In this document: piece after piece, positions 46,693 to 54,929 of the stretch
How positions within the stretch are numbered: position 1 is the stretch's first letter
How the letters are laid out: the number at the start of each line of letters is the position of its first letter
From: Sphingopyxis sp. H053
GTDB lineage: Bacteria; Pseudomonadota; Alphaproteobacteria; Sphingomonadales; Sphingomonadaceae
Assembly: GCF_001468225.1 (NCBI RefSeq)
Contig: NZ_LNRU01000002.1
Span: 434,001-498,000 of the forward strand
Direction of reading: 5' to 3'
DNA: 64,000 bases
Made by a program: the position numbers and the translations under genes
The notes under the pieces: generated by a model
The model's input: only the letters and a program-made list of their open reading frames with translations
What the model was told of the DNA's origin: nothing
Databases searched by the model: none

Positions 46693-47610
46693 TCAGCGTG
46701 CGGTCACCGCAATCGAGATTACGTCGCTGTACACGCCCGCGCGGCGATCCGACGTATTGCCGATCAGGAACTGGATCGGCAGCGCGTCGCGGCGGAGGTT
46801 GCCGTTCGTCGAACCGGATATCGTGCGCATGCCCGTCAGATTGACCGAATTTCCTCCGATCGCGAGGCTGTAGGGCACATACCATTCGCTCGAACCGAGA
46901 CGCAGGCGGCCCGAATTGGCCGACGTGACGCTGAGGTCATAGGAACCCGTGCTGGCGACGCGAAGCTGGAGCGGCACCGGCGCGACGCCGGGCCGCAGTT
47001 CGCCAAGGTCGACGACCGCATGCCCGTCGCTCATCGTGTAGGCGCCGGCCAGGCCGATCCGCGCCGAAGGCAGGACATCGATGCCAAGCACGATGCGCGT
47101 GCCGCCGAGCGAACGGAAATTGCCGTCCTGCGCTTCGAGCGTCACATCCTGGGTAAAGGTGCCCGATTCTTTCACATCGTCGGGATCGGCGACGAGCTTG
47201 AAGAGCAAGGTGCGCGAGGCATTGGCGCCGAGCGTCAGCATCCGCTGCGAGGGGCTACGCTGCGTCCGCCCGACGCGCGGCGTCACATCCTGCGTGTCGG
47301 TCAGGTTGAGCAGGGCATAGCCAATCGGCTTCCCCGTGCCCTTCGACAGGCCAAAGGGCGGCTGGCTCAGTTCGAACGTCGGGGTGAAGCGGCATTCCGC
47401 CGTACCTTCGTTGACGAAGGTGACCCCGAATGTGCCTTCGGGAATCGCGCTGTCGAACGGGTCATAGCCCTGGATCAGCCAGCTCGACGGCGTCGCGTTG
47501 GCGCGGATCAGGCAATCGGCGCCGCGGATGTTGGCACCCGGCGCCGGTGCCTGCGCGTGAAGCGGCACAGCGAGGAAAGCCGCGGCGAGGAACAGGGTAT
47601 GGCGCAGCAT
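46693..47610 (-). CDS. Secreted pilus-associated protein, possible tip adhesin
   Basis: 305 residues with a signal peptide ending near HAQAP. Two halves of beta-sandwich type follow; the second half (from about 190) ends in the RRDALPIQFLIGNTSDRRAGVYSDVISIAV stretch typical of the last strand of spore coat U-like subunits. The N-terminal half has Cys33 and Cys73. A two-domain subunit next to an usher is typical of a tip adhesin. Strong ribosome site AGGAGG. It is eight bases after the usher. Confidence 0.7.
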   Translation of the reverse strand: MLRHTLFLAAAFLAVPLHAQAPAPGANIRGADCLIRANATPSSWLIQGYDPFDSAIPEGTFGVTFVNEGTAECRFTPTFELSQPPFGLSKGTGKPIGYALLNLTDTQDVTPRVGRTQRSPSQRMLTLGANASRTLLFKLVADPDDVKESGTFTQDVTLEAQDGNFRSLGGTRIVLGIDVLPSARIGLAGAYTMSDGHAVVDLGELRPGVAPVPLQLRVASTGSYDLSVTSANSGRLRLGSSEWYVPYSLAIGGNSVNLTGMRTISGSTNGNLRRDALPIQFLIGNTSDRRAGVYSDVISIAVTAR

Positions 47611-47618
47611 AATGCCTC

Positions 47619-50246
47619 CTAATTTTTCGTACCGGGGCGAACGGTGCCAAGGTTCAATAGACCATCGGTGTCCGCGGGTACTGTGAATTCGAAACTCCGG
47701 TCGACCGTGCCATTCGGGCCATAGGTTTCCACCAGATAGCGGCGGCCCGGCAGCAGGTTGGTGATCGCGAAGCGTCCGACCGAATTGGTGAAGAACGGAA
47801 TCGGCTTGGGGCTTTCGGCGTCCTTGACGTCGAGCAACGTCACGCGGCCGCCGATCAGCGACACGGGCATTTCGGGAGCGAGGATCAACGTGCCCATCAC
47901 GCTGGCAAAGGCATCGGTGCCGATGCGCGCCGCATAACCGCTCTTGTAGGGCGGATGGACGCGGAACACGCCGGGACCGGTGTCGTAGCCCGTCGGCGGA
48001 TCCTCGACATCATATTGCACCGACTGGGTGGCATAGGAGCCGAGGAAATTGTTGACCGCCGCGCCCAGCGCGCCGCTCTTGCTGATATAGTCATTCTCGG
48101 CGAGCGACTGTCCGGCAACGACGCTGCGCTTGCCCAGATTCTTGTGCGGCGAGAGCAGCATGAAGCTGTCGTTGATGCGCCGCCCGATACCAAAGCTGCC
48201 GTCGGCAAAGGCCAGCGACGTGCCGACACGGACGGTCGTCGCGTTGATTTGGGCGACATTGGACAGGTTCGGTCCGAAGGTCGCATGGCTTACCGACGCA
48301 TCGAAGCGGTTGGCAGCATAAGTGGCATAGCCGAGCGCCTGCGCGCTGTTGTCGTCGCGGGTCACGACACCCCCGAAACCGACGCTGCTCAATTGATTCA
48401 GGCCGCTCTGGTTGTAGGAGAGCTCGCCCAGATTGTCGCGGCTCTCATAGCGCGCCTCGGCGCGGCGGCGATAATCGGGTTGGAAGACAATGCCGATGTT
48501 GAAACTGAATCCGTTGCCGCGCGAAAAGCTTGACGGGAATTTGGTATAATCTACCCCCGCCCGAATCGTCCATTTGCGATCGAGACGGTAGTAAGCTGTC
48601 GTTCCCGCGCGATAACTGTCACCCACACCGTTGCGCCCCCGAAGATAGGACGCGGTCGACGTGCTGGTTAACTTGAAGTTGAGCTGCCGCGTATACTGCG
48701 CCGAAATCGTGGCCGACGTGGTGTTGACCCCGTCGAGGTTTCCCAAGGTCGCGAAGCGCGGCGACAGATAATCCGCGCGAAACGTTAAACTGTCGGACAG
48801 CCCCTCGCGATCGATGAAATGTTCGTAGCTGACGCCGCCCGCGAACCCCTGTCCTGCAGTTTTCGAATTGCTGCCGCCGGCATCGAGCAGCAGACGGCTA
48901 CCGTTGCGCAGGACGAACTGGGTCTGTCCGGTCAGCGTCTGGACATCCTTGCTGGCCTGGAAACCGACACCGATCGCGGGATGATTGAAAAATGCCTTGC
49001 GAAAGAAACCGGTGAAGGCGATCGGACCGCGATAATCGGGCGCCCCGCCGAAGGTGCGGCTGGTCGGGCCGAAAAAGGCGCCATATTCGAAATCGCCCGG
49101 ATCGAGGTCGATCGGGTCGAGATATTGCTGATAGGAGAGGTTCTGGACCGCACCGCTGTTGTCGGTAACCTGAATATCGACATCGTTGCTGCCCGCAATC
49201 AGCGGCAGCGAGCTGAAGTCGTAGCGCCCCGGCTGAAGCCGAACTTCGCGATAGAGCGACCCGTTGCGCAAAAATCGGACGGTCGATTCGCGTTGCAGCA
49301 CGAGCTGACGATTGGCCTGAAGGATCGCCGAGCGAAAGCTGTTGAAACGCCGCCGCTGGCGCAGCACGCCGACGCCGCCCATTTCGACAAAGGCTTGCTG
49401 GCCACGGATTTCGGGGTCGAGGTCGCCGAGGAACCAGCGCCGAAAATCCTCCGGCTCGTCATAGACGAGACGCGCGTAGTTGCGCGTGAATTTATATGAA
49501 TCGCCGGCCAGCCCGAATTGCTGCCCCAACTGCGCGTCGCCCTCGAACACGAATTTGCCGAGCCGCACCGCACCGTCGAAGTTTATCGTCGGCGGGTCGG
49601 CCTGATTGCCCTCCCAGATATAGCTCTGGACGGCGCTGAGGTTCAGAAAGGCGGAGAAATCGGCGGGCTGCAGCGTCACGTCGTTGGTGTCTTGGCGCGG
49701 CGGCGCAAAAATATCCTTGATCGCCCGCTGTTCGGCGGACACCTCGACGACGACGACCGCCAGGGTACTGGGATCGTAGGTCAGCTGAACGCCCGTCTTT
49801 TCCAGATCGTCGGGACCGAAATTGGGCAGCGACGCCAAACGCGACGCCAGCCCGGCATGTGCTTCCTCGTTCAGCACCGGCTGCATCAGCCGCACGAAGG
49901 TCGCCGAATCGAGCAGGAAACGGTCGTCCGCGGTGAGCCGCATCGGAATATCGCCGAGGCTGCTGCTCTGGAAGGTCAGCGGCACCGTCATTTCGATGTC
50001 GCGGTCGTACGGGTTGATGTCCGGGCGGCCATGCGCGCCGATCGGAAGCTGCGGCATGACCGGCGTCGGGGTCGGGATCGGCGGGATCTGCGTCCCCGGT
50101 AACGGAATGACTGTCGGCGCGCCCGGGTTTTGCGCCGACGGCGACGGCCGCGGGTTTTGCGGCAGCGGAATCGATACCTGCGCCGCCGCCGTGCTCGCGC
50201 ACAGCGCCGACAGCGCCACACTACTCAGAGCGAAGCCGATCCTCAC
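47619..50246 (-). CDS. Fimbrial outer membrane usher protein
   Basis: 875 residues with a signal peptide ending near AAAQV and a Pro-rich stretch (residues 25-70). A barrel follows, of the PapC/FimD type: the N-terminal domain (DIEMTVPLTFQSSSLGDIPM), barrel strands with aromatic-rich Gly motifs, a plug, and a C-terminal domain (YLVETYGPNGTVDRSFEF). It secretes pilin subunits through the outer membrane. The start is a GTG that overlaps the chaperone stop (GTGA). Confidence 0.88.
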   Translation of the reverse strand: MRIGFALSSVALSALCASTAAAQVSIPLPQNPRPSPSAQNPGAPTVIPLPGTQIPPIPTPTPVMPQLPIGAHGRPDINPYDRDIEMTVPLTFQSSSLGDIPMRLTADDRFLLDSATFVRLMQPVLNEEAHAGLASRLASLPNFGPDDLEKTGVQLTYDPSTLAVVVVEVSAEQRAIKDIFAPPRQDTNDVTLQPADFSAFLNLSAVQSYIWEGNQADPPTINFDGAVRLGKFVFEGDAQLGQQFGLAGDSYKFTRNYARLVYDEPEDFRRWFLGDLDPEIRGQQAFVEMGGVGVLRQRRRFNSFRSAILQANRQLVLQRESTVRFLRNGSLYREVRLQPGRYDFSSLPLIAGSNDVDIQVTDNSGAVQNLSYQQYLDPIDLDPGDFEYGAFFGPTSRTFGGAPDYRGPIAFTGFFRKAFFNHPAIGVGFQASKDVQTLTGQTQFVLRNGSRLLLDAGGSNSKTAGQGFAGGVSYEHFIDREGLSDSLTFRADYLSPRFATLGNLDGVNTTSATISAQYTRQLNFKLTSTSTASYLRGRNGVGDSYRAGTTAYYRLDRKWTIRAGVDYTKFPSSFSRGNGFSFNIGIVFQPDYRRRAEARYESRDNLGELSYNQSGLNQLSSVGFGGVVTRDDNSAQALGYATYAANRFDASVSHATFGPNLSNVAQINATTVRVGTSLAFADGSFGIGRRINDSFMLLSPHKNLGKRSVVAGQSLAENDYISKSGALGAAVNNFLGSYATQSVQYDVEDPPTGYDTGPGVFRVHPPYKSGYAARIGTDAFASVMGTLILAPEMPVSLIGGRVTLLDVKDAESPKPIPFFTNSVGRFAITNLLPGRRYLVETYGPNGTVDRSFEFTVPADTDGLLNLGTVRPGTKN

Positions 50247-51046
50247 TGTTTGAACGACAGCTTGATCGGTCCGGGGCCGAAGCCGGGAACGGGGACGCGG
50301 AAAACGCGTTCGCCCTGCGCGGGCACATAGCCGGTGCCGACCGCCCGATTGAGCTCTTCAGGCGAGACATCGACGCGTAGCCATTTGCCGTCGGTGCCCG
50401 TGCCTTCGAGCTGCCAGCCGAAATTCGCCATCAGCGCGTGGCGGCGGCCGGCGTTGCGCAAGGTGATCTCCACCCCATCCTGCATCGGCGGCAATTCGCT
50501 CGATCCCGGCAGCGCCGGCGGCTGATAATTAGCCTGCTTGACGGTCGTTGCCTTCACGTCGGGCTTGGCGCCGGGAGGTGCCACCACGACCAGCGCGCGC
50601 ATATTGTAAAGAACCTGAACCTGCGCCCCAACTGAATCGGCAGCGCCGGGTTCGAAGGCGACGGGTAACTGTTCGACCGAGACATAATATGCCTGCGAAG
50701 TCGCCAGTTCGGCGCCGCCCACCCATTGCAGGCGGACGACCTGCCGTCCGCTGGCGGGCAGAATGCCCTGCGGCGGAAAAATCAGGAAATCCTGGTCGGC
50801 GGGGGTTTCGGAAATATTGCCGTCCTTGTCGATTTCCATCCGGAAAACGCGGGTCTGGAACGCCAGATTGCCGGGATTGATATTCTGGACCTCGATCCGC
50901 GCCACCGCACCCGTGCCGCGCGATTCCATTTCGACGACCATCGGCGAGACGCGCATCGCCAGCGCGGGGGTGACCACTAGCACGAGAGCGGCGAGCGCAG
51001 CCAAAAGCGCGCGCGCATGGCGCTTCACCGTCGCCAAAGCTGTCAT
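50243..51046 (-). CDS. Periplasmic pilus chaperone
   Basis: 267 residues with a hydrophobic signal ending near LA-MRVSP. The N-terminal domain has the chaperone signature region RVSPMVVEME and a later FPPQGILPASGRQVVRLQW. The Ig-like C-terminal domain closes with VFRVPVPGFGPGPIKLSF. It is similar to Csu/SCPU-type chaperones. It folds and caps pilin subunits. It is coupled to the usher by a four-base overlap. Confidence 0.88.
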   Translation of the reverse strand: MTALATVKRHARALLAALAALVLVVTPALAMRVSPMVVEMESRGTGAVARIEVQNINPGNLAFQTRVFRMEIDKDGNISETPADQDFLIFPPQGILPASGRQVVRLQWVGGAELATSQAYYVSVEQLPVAFEPGAADSVGAQVQVLYNMRALVVVAPPGAKPDVKATTVKQANYQPPALPGSSELPPMQDGVEITLRNAGRRHALMANFGWQLEGTGTDGKWLRVDVSPEELNRAVGTGYVPAQGERVFRVPVPGFGPGPIKLSFKQ

Positions 51047-51084
51047 ATTCCCATCCCCCTGTCCTCGCCGGACATAATTGCACT

Positions 51085-51121
51085 TATTTATAAAGAAAGG
51101 GGAAAGATCGCTCTTTCCCCT
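51085..51121 (-). terminator. Intercistronic terminator after major pilin
   Basis: AGGGGAAAGA-TCGC-TCTTTCCCCT, a perfect 10-bp stem followed on the minus strand by a T-rich tail (TTCTTTATAAATAAG). It is between the pilin stop and the chaperone start, so it should reduce but not prevent read-through. Confidence 0.8.
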
Positions 51122-51145
51122 CTCCCCATTCGTTACCGCGCGAAC

Positions 51146-51943
51146 TTAGAGAGCGCGCAGCGTCAGCGTCGTGGTGCCGCTGTAGGTGCCTGCGACCAGA
51201 CCCTTGCTCGTCACAGCCGGAGCAACGATGTCGATGTCCATGCGCGAACGCCATGCGCCCTGCGAGATCAGGTTGTTGTTCTGCGTGGTCGAAACGTTCA
51301 GCGACTGGCCCGAACCGGTGGTCACTGCGTTGAGCGCAACGCCGGTCCAAGTTGCATTCACGCTGTACGGAATGTTCGCCTGGAACTGGTTCGTGTCATA
51401 ACCGCCAGCAGCCGAGTTAACCAGACCGTTGGTGCCGTTGTTCTTGGTGATCACGACTTCGTTGTTGAAGTTGCAACCTGCGGTCAGCGTGTCGATGTTG
51501 GCTTCTGCCGGACCGACCATTTCGAACGCCGAATTGACGTTCTCGTTGTTGCCCGTGCGAACGCCGATCACGCCGAAGCTGATGTTGGTCGCGCTGGCGC
51601 CGTTGCCCGAGTAGAACGAACAGTCCTTGTTCACCGTTCCGCTCAGGTTGAAAGCGACATTGACGGTCGGCGTTGCGGTTTCGCTGTCGCTCGGAGCGTC
51701 AGCCTGGGCGCGGTAGCGGGTGCCGACGCCGGCGGGCAGGACGTAGTCGTCATAGAGACCGGCAACAAAATTGCTCGGGTTGGTGTCAGTTCCGCTGATC
51801 GTAACCGGACCGATGAAGGGAACGTTGACGGTGCCCGTACCGGCATAGTGGCGCTGATTGGTCGGGTTGGTCTGAGCGGCAGCCGGCGTGGCGACGGCGA
51901 TGAGCGCGATGGCGGCGACGGTGCCGCTAAGGATCTTCTTCAT
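51146..51943 (-). CDS. Major pilin-like secreted protein
   Basis: 265 residues with a clear signal peptide (AALIAVATPAAAQ). It is rich in Asn/Thr/Gly with no internal Lys-rich regions, and has two Cys pairs possible (CSFYSG and CNFNNE). The last strand TYSGTTTLTLRAL is typical of donor-strand pilins. Codon use is biased to frequent codons, as in highly expressed genes. It has its own TATAAT-like box 20 bases before the start and strong AGAGGGAAG. It is the probable main subunit of the pilus. Confidence 0.75.
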   Translation of the reverse strand: MKKILSGTVAAIALIAVATPAAAQTNPTNQRHYAGTGTVNVPFIGPVTISGTDTNPSNFVAGLYDDYVLPAGVGTRYRAQADAPSDSETATPTVNVAFNLSGTVNKDCSFYSGNGASATNISFGVIGVRTGNNENVNSAFEMVGPAEANIDTLTAGCNFNNEVVITKNNGTNGLVNSAAGGYDTNQFQANIPYSVNATWTGVALNAVTTGSGQSLNVSTTQNNNLISQGAWRSRMDIDIVAPAVTSKGLVAGTYSGTTTLTLRAL

Positions 51944-52086
51944 AATCTTCTTCCCTCTATTATAACGCCCTGCCCAAAAGCCGGGCGACGGCGTAATTTT
52001 TGCACCGTCTGGTCGGAGAACCGGGAGGGCATCGGTGCCTACCCTTCCGGCTTAATTCCGCCCGCGACCTGGCCGCAGGCGAATTT

Positions 52087-52611
52087 CTAGATCGGAGAAA
52101 CGGTGATCGTGATCGTTTCCGAATAGTCGCCAGCCAGCAGCCCGGCCTCGCCCGAAGGCTGGCCAAGCTCGACCGCCAGGACCATTCCGTCCGTCGCGAT
52201 GCCGCCGTTGCTGGAGATGACGCCGCCGGCCAAAAGCTGGCGGCTGTTGAAGGATTGGCTCACCGTCTGCCGCGACGGGTATCGCACGGGCATTTCGACG
52301 GCGAGATTATAAGGCAGGACGCCGCTGTACGGGCCTTGGCCGTTCGGCATCGTCGTGTGGGTCAGGCCGCCGCGGGCGCCCTTGATCGTCATCGTGAAAG
52401 GGACGTTGCAATCGAGCGCGACGCGCGTTTCGATGCCCAGGCCGCGGCGTTCCAGATTGCCGAAATCCATATTGGCGATGCTGCCCATCGCGCAATGCTG
52501 GCGGATCGCCCCACTGACCGCGATGTCGAGCGATGTGACGTTCCGGATTTCTTCTGCGTTCGCGGGCACAGCAAAAGCCGCCGCGGCAAGCGCAAAAAGC
52601 ATGAACCTCAT
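52087..52611 (-). CDS. Secreted pilin-like protein
   Basis: 174 residues from the ATG at 52611. A signal peptide ends near PANAEE. The body has two Cys (HCAMG, LDCN) and a final strand GDYSETITITVSPI, as in spore-coat-U/DUF4402-type pilins. It is the first gene of the pilus operon by position and perhaps the minor or anchor subunit. Confidence 0.7.
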   Translation of the reverse strand: MRFMLFALAAAAFAVPANAEEIRNVTSLDIAVSGAIRQHCAMGSIANMDFGNLERRGLGIETRVALDCNVPFTMTIKGARGGLTHTTMPNGQGPYSGVLPYNLAVEMPVRYPSRQTVSQSFNSRQLLAGGVISSNGGIATDGMVLAVELGQPSGEAGLLAGDYSETITITVSPI

Positions 52612-53123
52612 GACTCGAACCCCCAAAAATCCCAACGGTTCGGGCTCCGCTTTGCAGATAGCCCTCGGCACCCCCCGGTGCCCGACAAGCCGCGACCCGA
52701 CTCATCAACCCGTCTGTTAATAAAAACTTAGTACATAAATTAAGACAGCTTCGCACCCCCAAATTGGCTCGGGCCAAAATTGGGTGTCAGCGATGTCGTT
52801 CAAGTTTAACGGAAATTGGCGCTTTCCTGCGCTTGCAGAGGGTTAATTCGGCGCGCGTCAAGCGGCCAGCCTGGCTATCGGCGTTCAGAATCGGGACAAC
52901 CGATGTTAATATATTAACAGAAAAATAGGCTATAAGTTTAATTGGAGCTGTCGAAATCGGCAAAAATCCGCGGCGGATTGCCGATTCACCCGCCGCAAGC
53001 AGCGCACAGTTCGCCCCAAGGATGGCGAACGGACCTTGTTGCCGGGCATCCGGCGGAGCATGTGCCCGCGATGCGGCGCTCCCCATTAACCACTCGACAA
53101 CCGATCGCGCGCATAGCTGACCC
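52612..53123. promoter_or_regulatory. AT-rich divergent promoter region
   Basis: A 512-bp stretch without a credible gene. It is much richer in A and T than its surroundings around 52700-52740 and 52900-52960, with runs such as TTAATAAAAACTTAGTACATAAATTAA. It lies between the pilus operon and the second PilZ-XRE gene, the natural place for their shared promoters and for binding by the PilZ-XRE regulators. No clear operator was identified. Confidence 0.5.
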
Positions 53124-53810
53124 ATGCCCATTCATGCGATGATCGAAAAGCAGGCCGACGGAAGCACGCGCGGGGCGCCGCGCATGCATATGCGATTTGA
53201 AGCGGCGGGCTCGCTCGAAGGCAGCGAGGGCACGACGGTCGCGATCCACAATCTGTCGGCGACCGGCATGCTGATCGAAACCGCATCCGATCTGGCCATC
53301 GGTCAGCGGCTGACGGTCGCCTTGCCCGAGGCGCCCGATTGCGCCGCCACCATCGTGTGGCGCAGCGAGGCGCTCGCGGGTTGCCGTTTCGATCGGCCGC
53401 TGTCGCGCGCGGCGCTCAGCGCGGCGCAGCTGCGCAATCCGCTTCCGGGCGACGTCGATCCGGCGCGCATCCCCGATGGCGACGAAATGCTGGCCCAGCG
53501 CCTGCTCCGGCTCCGGAAGGAACGCGGCCTCAGCCGCGCGGCGCTTTCGGATCTCACGGGGTTCAGCCGGCCGAGCATTTGGGCGTGGGAAAGCGGCAAG
53601 ACCGTGCCGCGGCGCAGCAACCTGCCCGCGCTGGCAGAGGCTTTCGGCATTTCGGAGCAAGAACTGCTCGCCGGCGCGCCTTCGGCCGCGCATGGCGATC
53701 CCGCGGCAAGCGCGCAGCAAATGCATGCGCTGGTCCGTGCGAGCCGCGAAGAGATCGCCGCGCTCGCCGGCGTCGAGCCCGCCAAGGTCAAGATCACGAT
53801 CGAATATTGA
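53124..53810 (+). CDS. PilZ-XRE fusion regulator (copy 2)
   Basis: 228 residues, paralogue of the protein at 45421. It has a PilZ domain with RGAPR and NLSATGM, and an XRE helix-turn-helix (RLLRLRKERGLSRAALSDLTGFSRPSIWAWE). The C-terminal tail ends KITIEY. The same order and tail as copy 1 show duplication. It is divergent from the pilus operon across the AT-rich gap. A likely c-di-GMP-responsive regulator. Confidence 0.85.
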   Translation: MPIHAMIEKQADGSTRGAPRMHMRFEAAGSLEGSEGTTVAIHNLSATGMLIETASDLAIGQRLTVALPEAPDCAATIVWRSEALAGCRFDRPLSRAALSAAQLRNPLPGDVDPARIPDGDEMLAQRLLRLRKERGLSRAALSDLTGFSRPSIWAWESGKTVPRRSNLPALAEAFGISEQELLAGAPSAAHGDPAASAQQMHALVRASREEIAALAGVEPAKVKITIEY

Positions 53811-53823
53811 CGGGCCGCCCGCC

Positions 53824-53949
53824 CTATCGTGCGGGCAACAACAGACTCGCGTCGCCATAGCTATAGAAGCGGTACGCATGCCCAATCGCATGCGCATAGG
53901 CCGCCTGCATCGTCTCCAGTCCCATCAATGCACTCACCAGCATGAACAA
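53824..53949 (-). pseudogene. queA: Displaced 3' end of queA (41 codons plus stop)
   Basis: Read on the minus strand it encodes [18 protein letters not shown] followed by [20 protein letters not shown] and a terminal PAR. It is the C-terminal 41 residues of QueA, about 80 percent identical to the end of the intact queA at 55696. No start or upstream queA sequence is present. It is the mark left by an insertion at the queA 3' end. Confidence 0.92.
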
Positions 53950-54018
53950 CTCAGCGATCCACACACGTTTTTCGCATATATTCCATCGGTTAGGTAACGC
54001 CGGAAGCGCAAGTTTCTG

Positions 54019-54140
54019 ACCTGCCCCATCGCTCTCCTATCCGCAGCCAAAACCGGGAAATCGAATTTCGCAAGGTGAAAAGATTTTGGTCGGATGGGCT
54101 CATTGGAACCTGCCCCATCACCGCCCTATCGCAAGCAGCC
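54019..54140. repeat. Two short imperfect direct repeats in islet
   Basis: ACCTGCCCCATC starts both copies (54019 and 54108), each followed by a variable stretch and CCTATC...GCAGCC, about 30 bp in all. They lie in the 212-bp gap between the queA remnant and the stop of the GIY-YIG gene, which holds no gene. Could be a regulatory or recombination site. Confidence 0.5.
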
Positions 54141-54161
54141 TTCCGGGTTGGGAAATGCGCC

Positions 54162-54917
54162 CTATCGGTTGGCAAGCTCAACGTCGATGCCCCCAGTCGC
54201 AACGATCGCCGCGTGCTCGATCATCCGGCGGGTAGCCCTATCGTTCAGGTCTGTCGAAATGGGAACGCCATTTATCTGAACCGCCACGTCATTCGTTACG
54301 ATATCGACTTCGACCCGCGCGCCACCGGCCAGTGCATCCTTCAACAGAAGGTGAATTCGGCGACTTGTCTGCTGTCCTTTTGAGCCTGAACGGTAATTTG
54401 AGAATCGGCCGCGCAGGCTTTGAGATTCCCCGACGTAAAACCGCGATCGCCCAGCCAGATTGATACGGATGCGATAAAGGCCTGCATCAGTCGTGGCGGT
54501 GGGAAATTGCAGGCCGCCATTTCCGTCCAGAGCCACTTCGCCGAGCGTCATCCAATCGAATGACAGGAACACGTGATTTGACGCCGCAACCGGCGCAGGT
54601 GCGAGAGGGGCGGAGGATTGGATAATCTTGGATCGACGACGCTGCCCGCGCTCTCTACTGACGATCTGGCGTGGCAAGCTTGAGCGCACGAATTTGACGG
54701 TCCCCGCCTTGCGATTGAGGTCCGACGTCGCCCATCCTCGGCCAAGCCAAACCTCATTGTGTCGGCCTGCAACTGGCGAATTGCTCCACCACGCATCATG
54801 GACATAGGCACTCTTGGGAAGGCCGCCATTCACGACGCGTGCAATCTGATCGAAGCTCAATACAACGTCGGGCCCTGCTTGCGCGTCGAGAAACTCCCCC
54901 AGTGGTTCATACTTCAT
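54162..54917 (-). CDS. DUF7662-GIY-YIG nuclease-like fusion protein
   Basis: 251 residues from ATG 54917. Residues 1-80 match DUF7662 (YEPLGEFL, SFDQIARVV, LPKSAYVHDAWWSN, GRGWAT). After a basic linker (85-110), residues 140-251 form a GIY-YIG-like nuclease domain: G146-L147-Y148, then Y161-V162-G163, with Arg169/Arg171, and a final part with Glu234 and Asn250. The catalytic set (Tyr, Arg, Glu, Asn) is therefore present. Possible roles are DNA restriction or repair. It is a single islet gene behind the unknown gene at 54930 (12 bases apart). It looks recently acquired. Confidence 0.7.
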   Translation of the reverse strand: MKYEPLGEFLDAQAGPDVVLSFDQIARVVNGGLPKSAYVHDAWWSNSPVAGRHNEVWLGRGWATSDLNRKAGTVKFVRSSLPRQIVSRERGQRRRSKIIQSSAPLAPAPVAASNHVFLSFDWMTLGEVALDGNGGLQFPTATTDAGLYRIRINLAGRSRFYVGESQSLRGRFSNYRSGSKGQQTSRRIHLLLKDALAGGARVEVDIVTNDVAVQINGVPISTDLNDRATRRMIEHAAIVATGGIDVELANR

Positions 54918-54929
54918 TGCCCATATCAC

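Noticed and set aside
52787..53131. 114-residue minus-strand reading frame in the intergenic region
   Set aside because: No ribosome site, no domain, and its composition looks like non-coding, promoter-type sequence.
54019..54140. CRISPR-like array
   Set aside because: Only two imperfect copies, no regular spacers and no cas genes.
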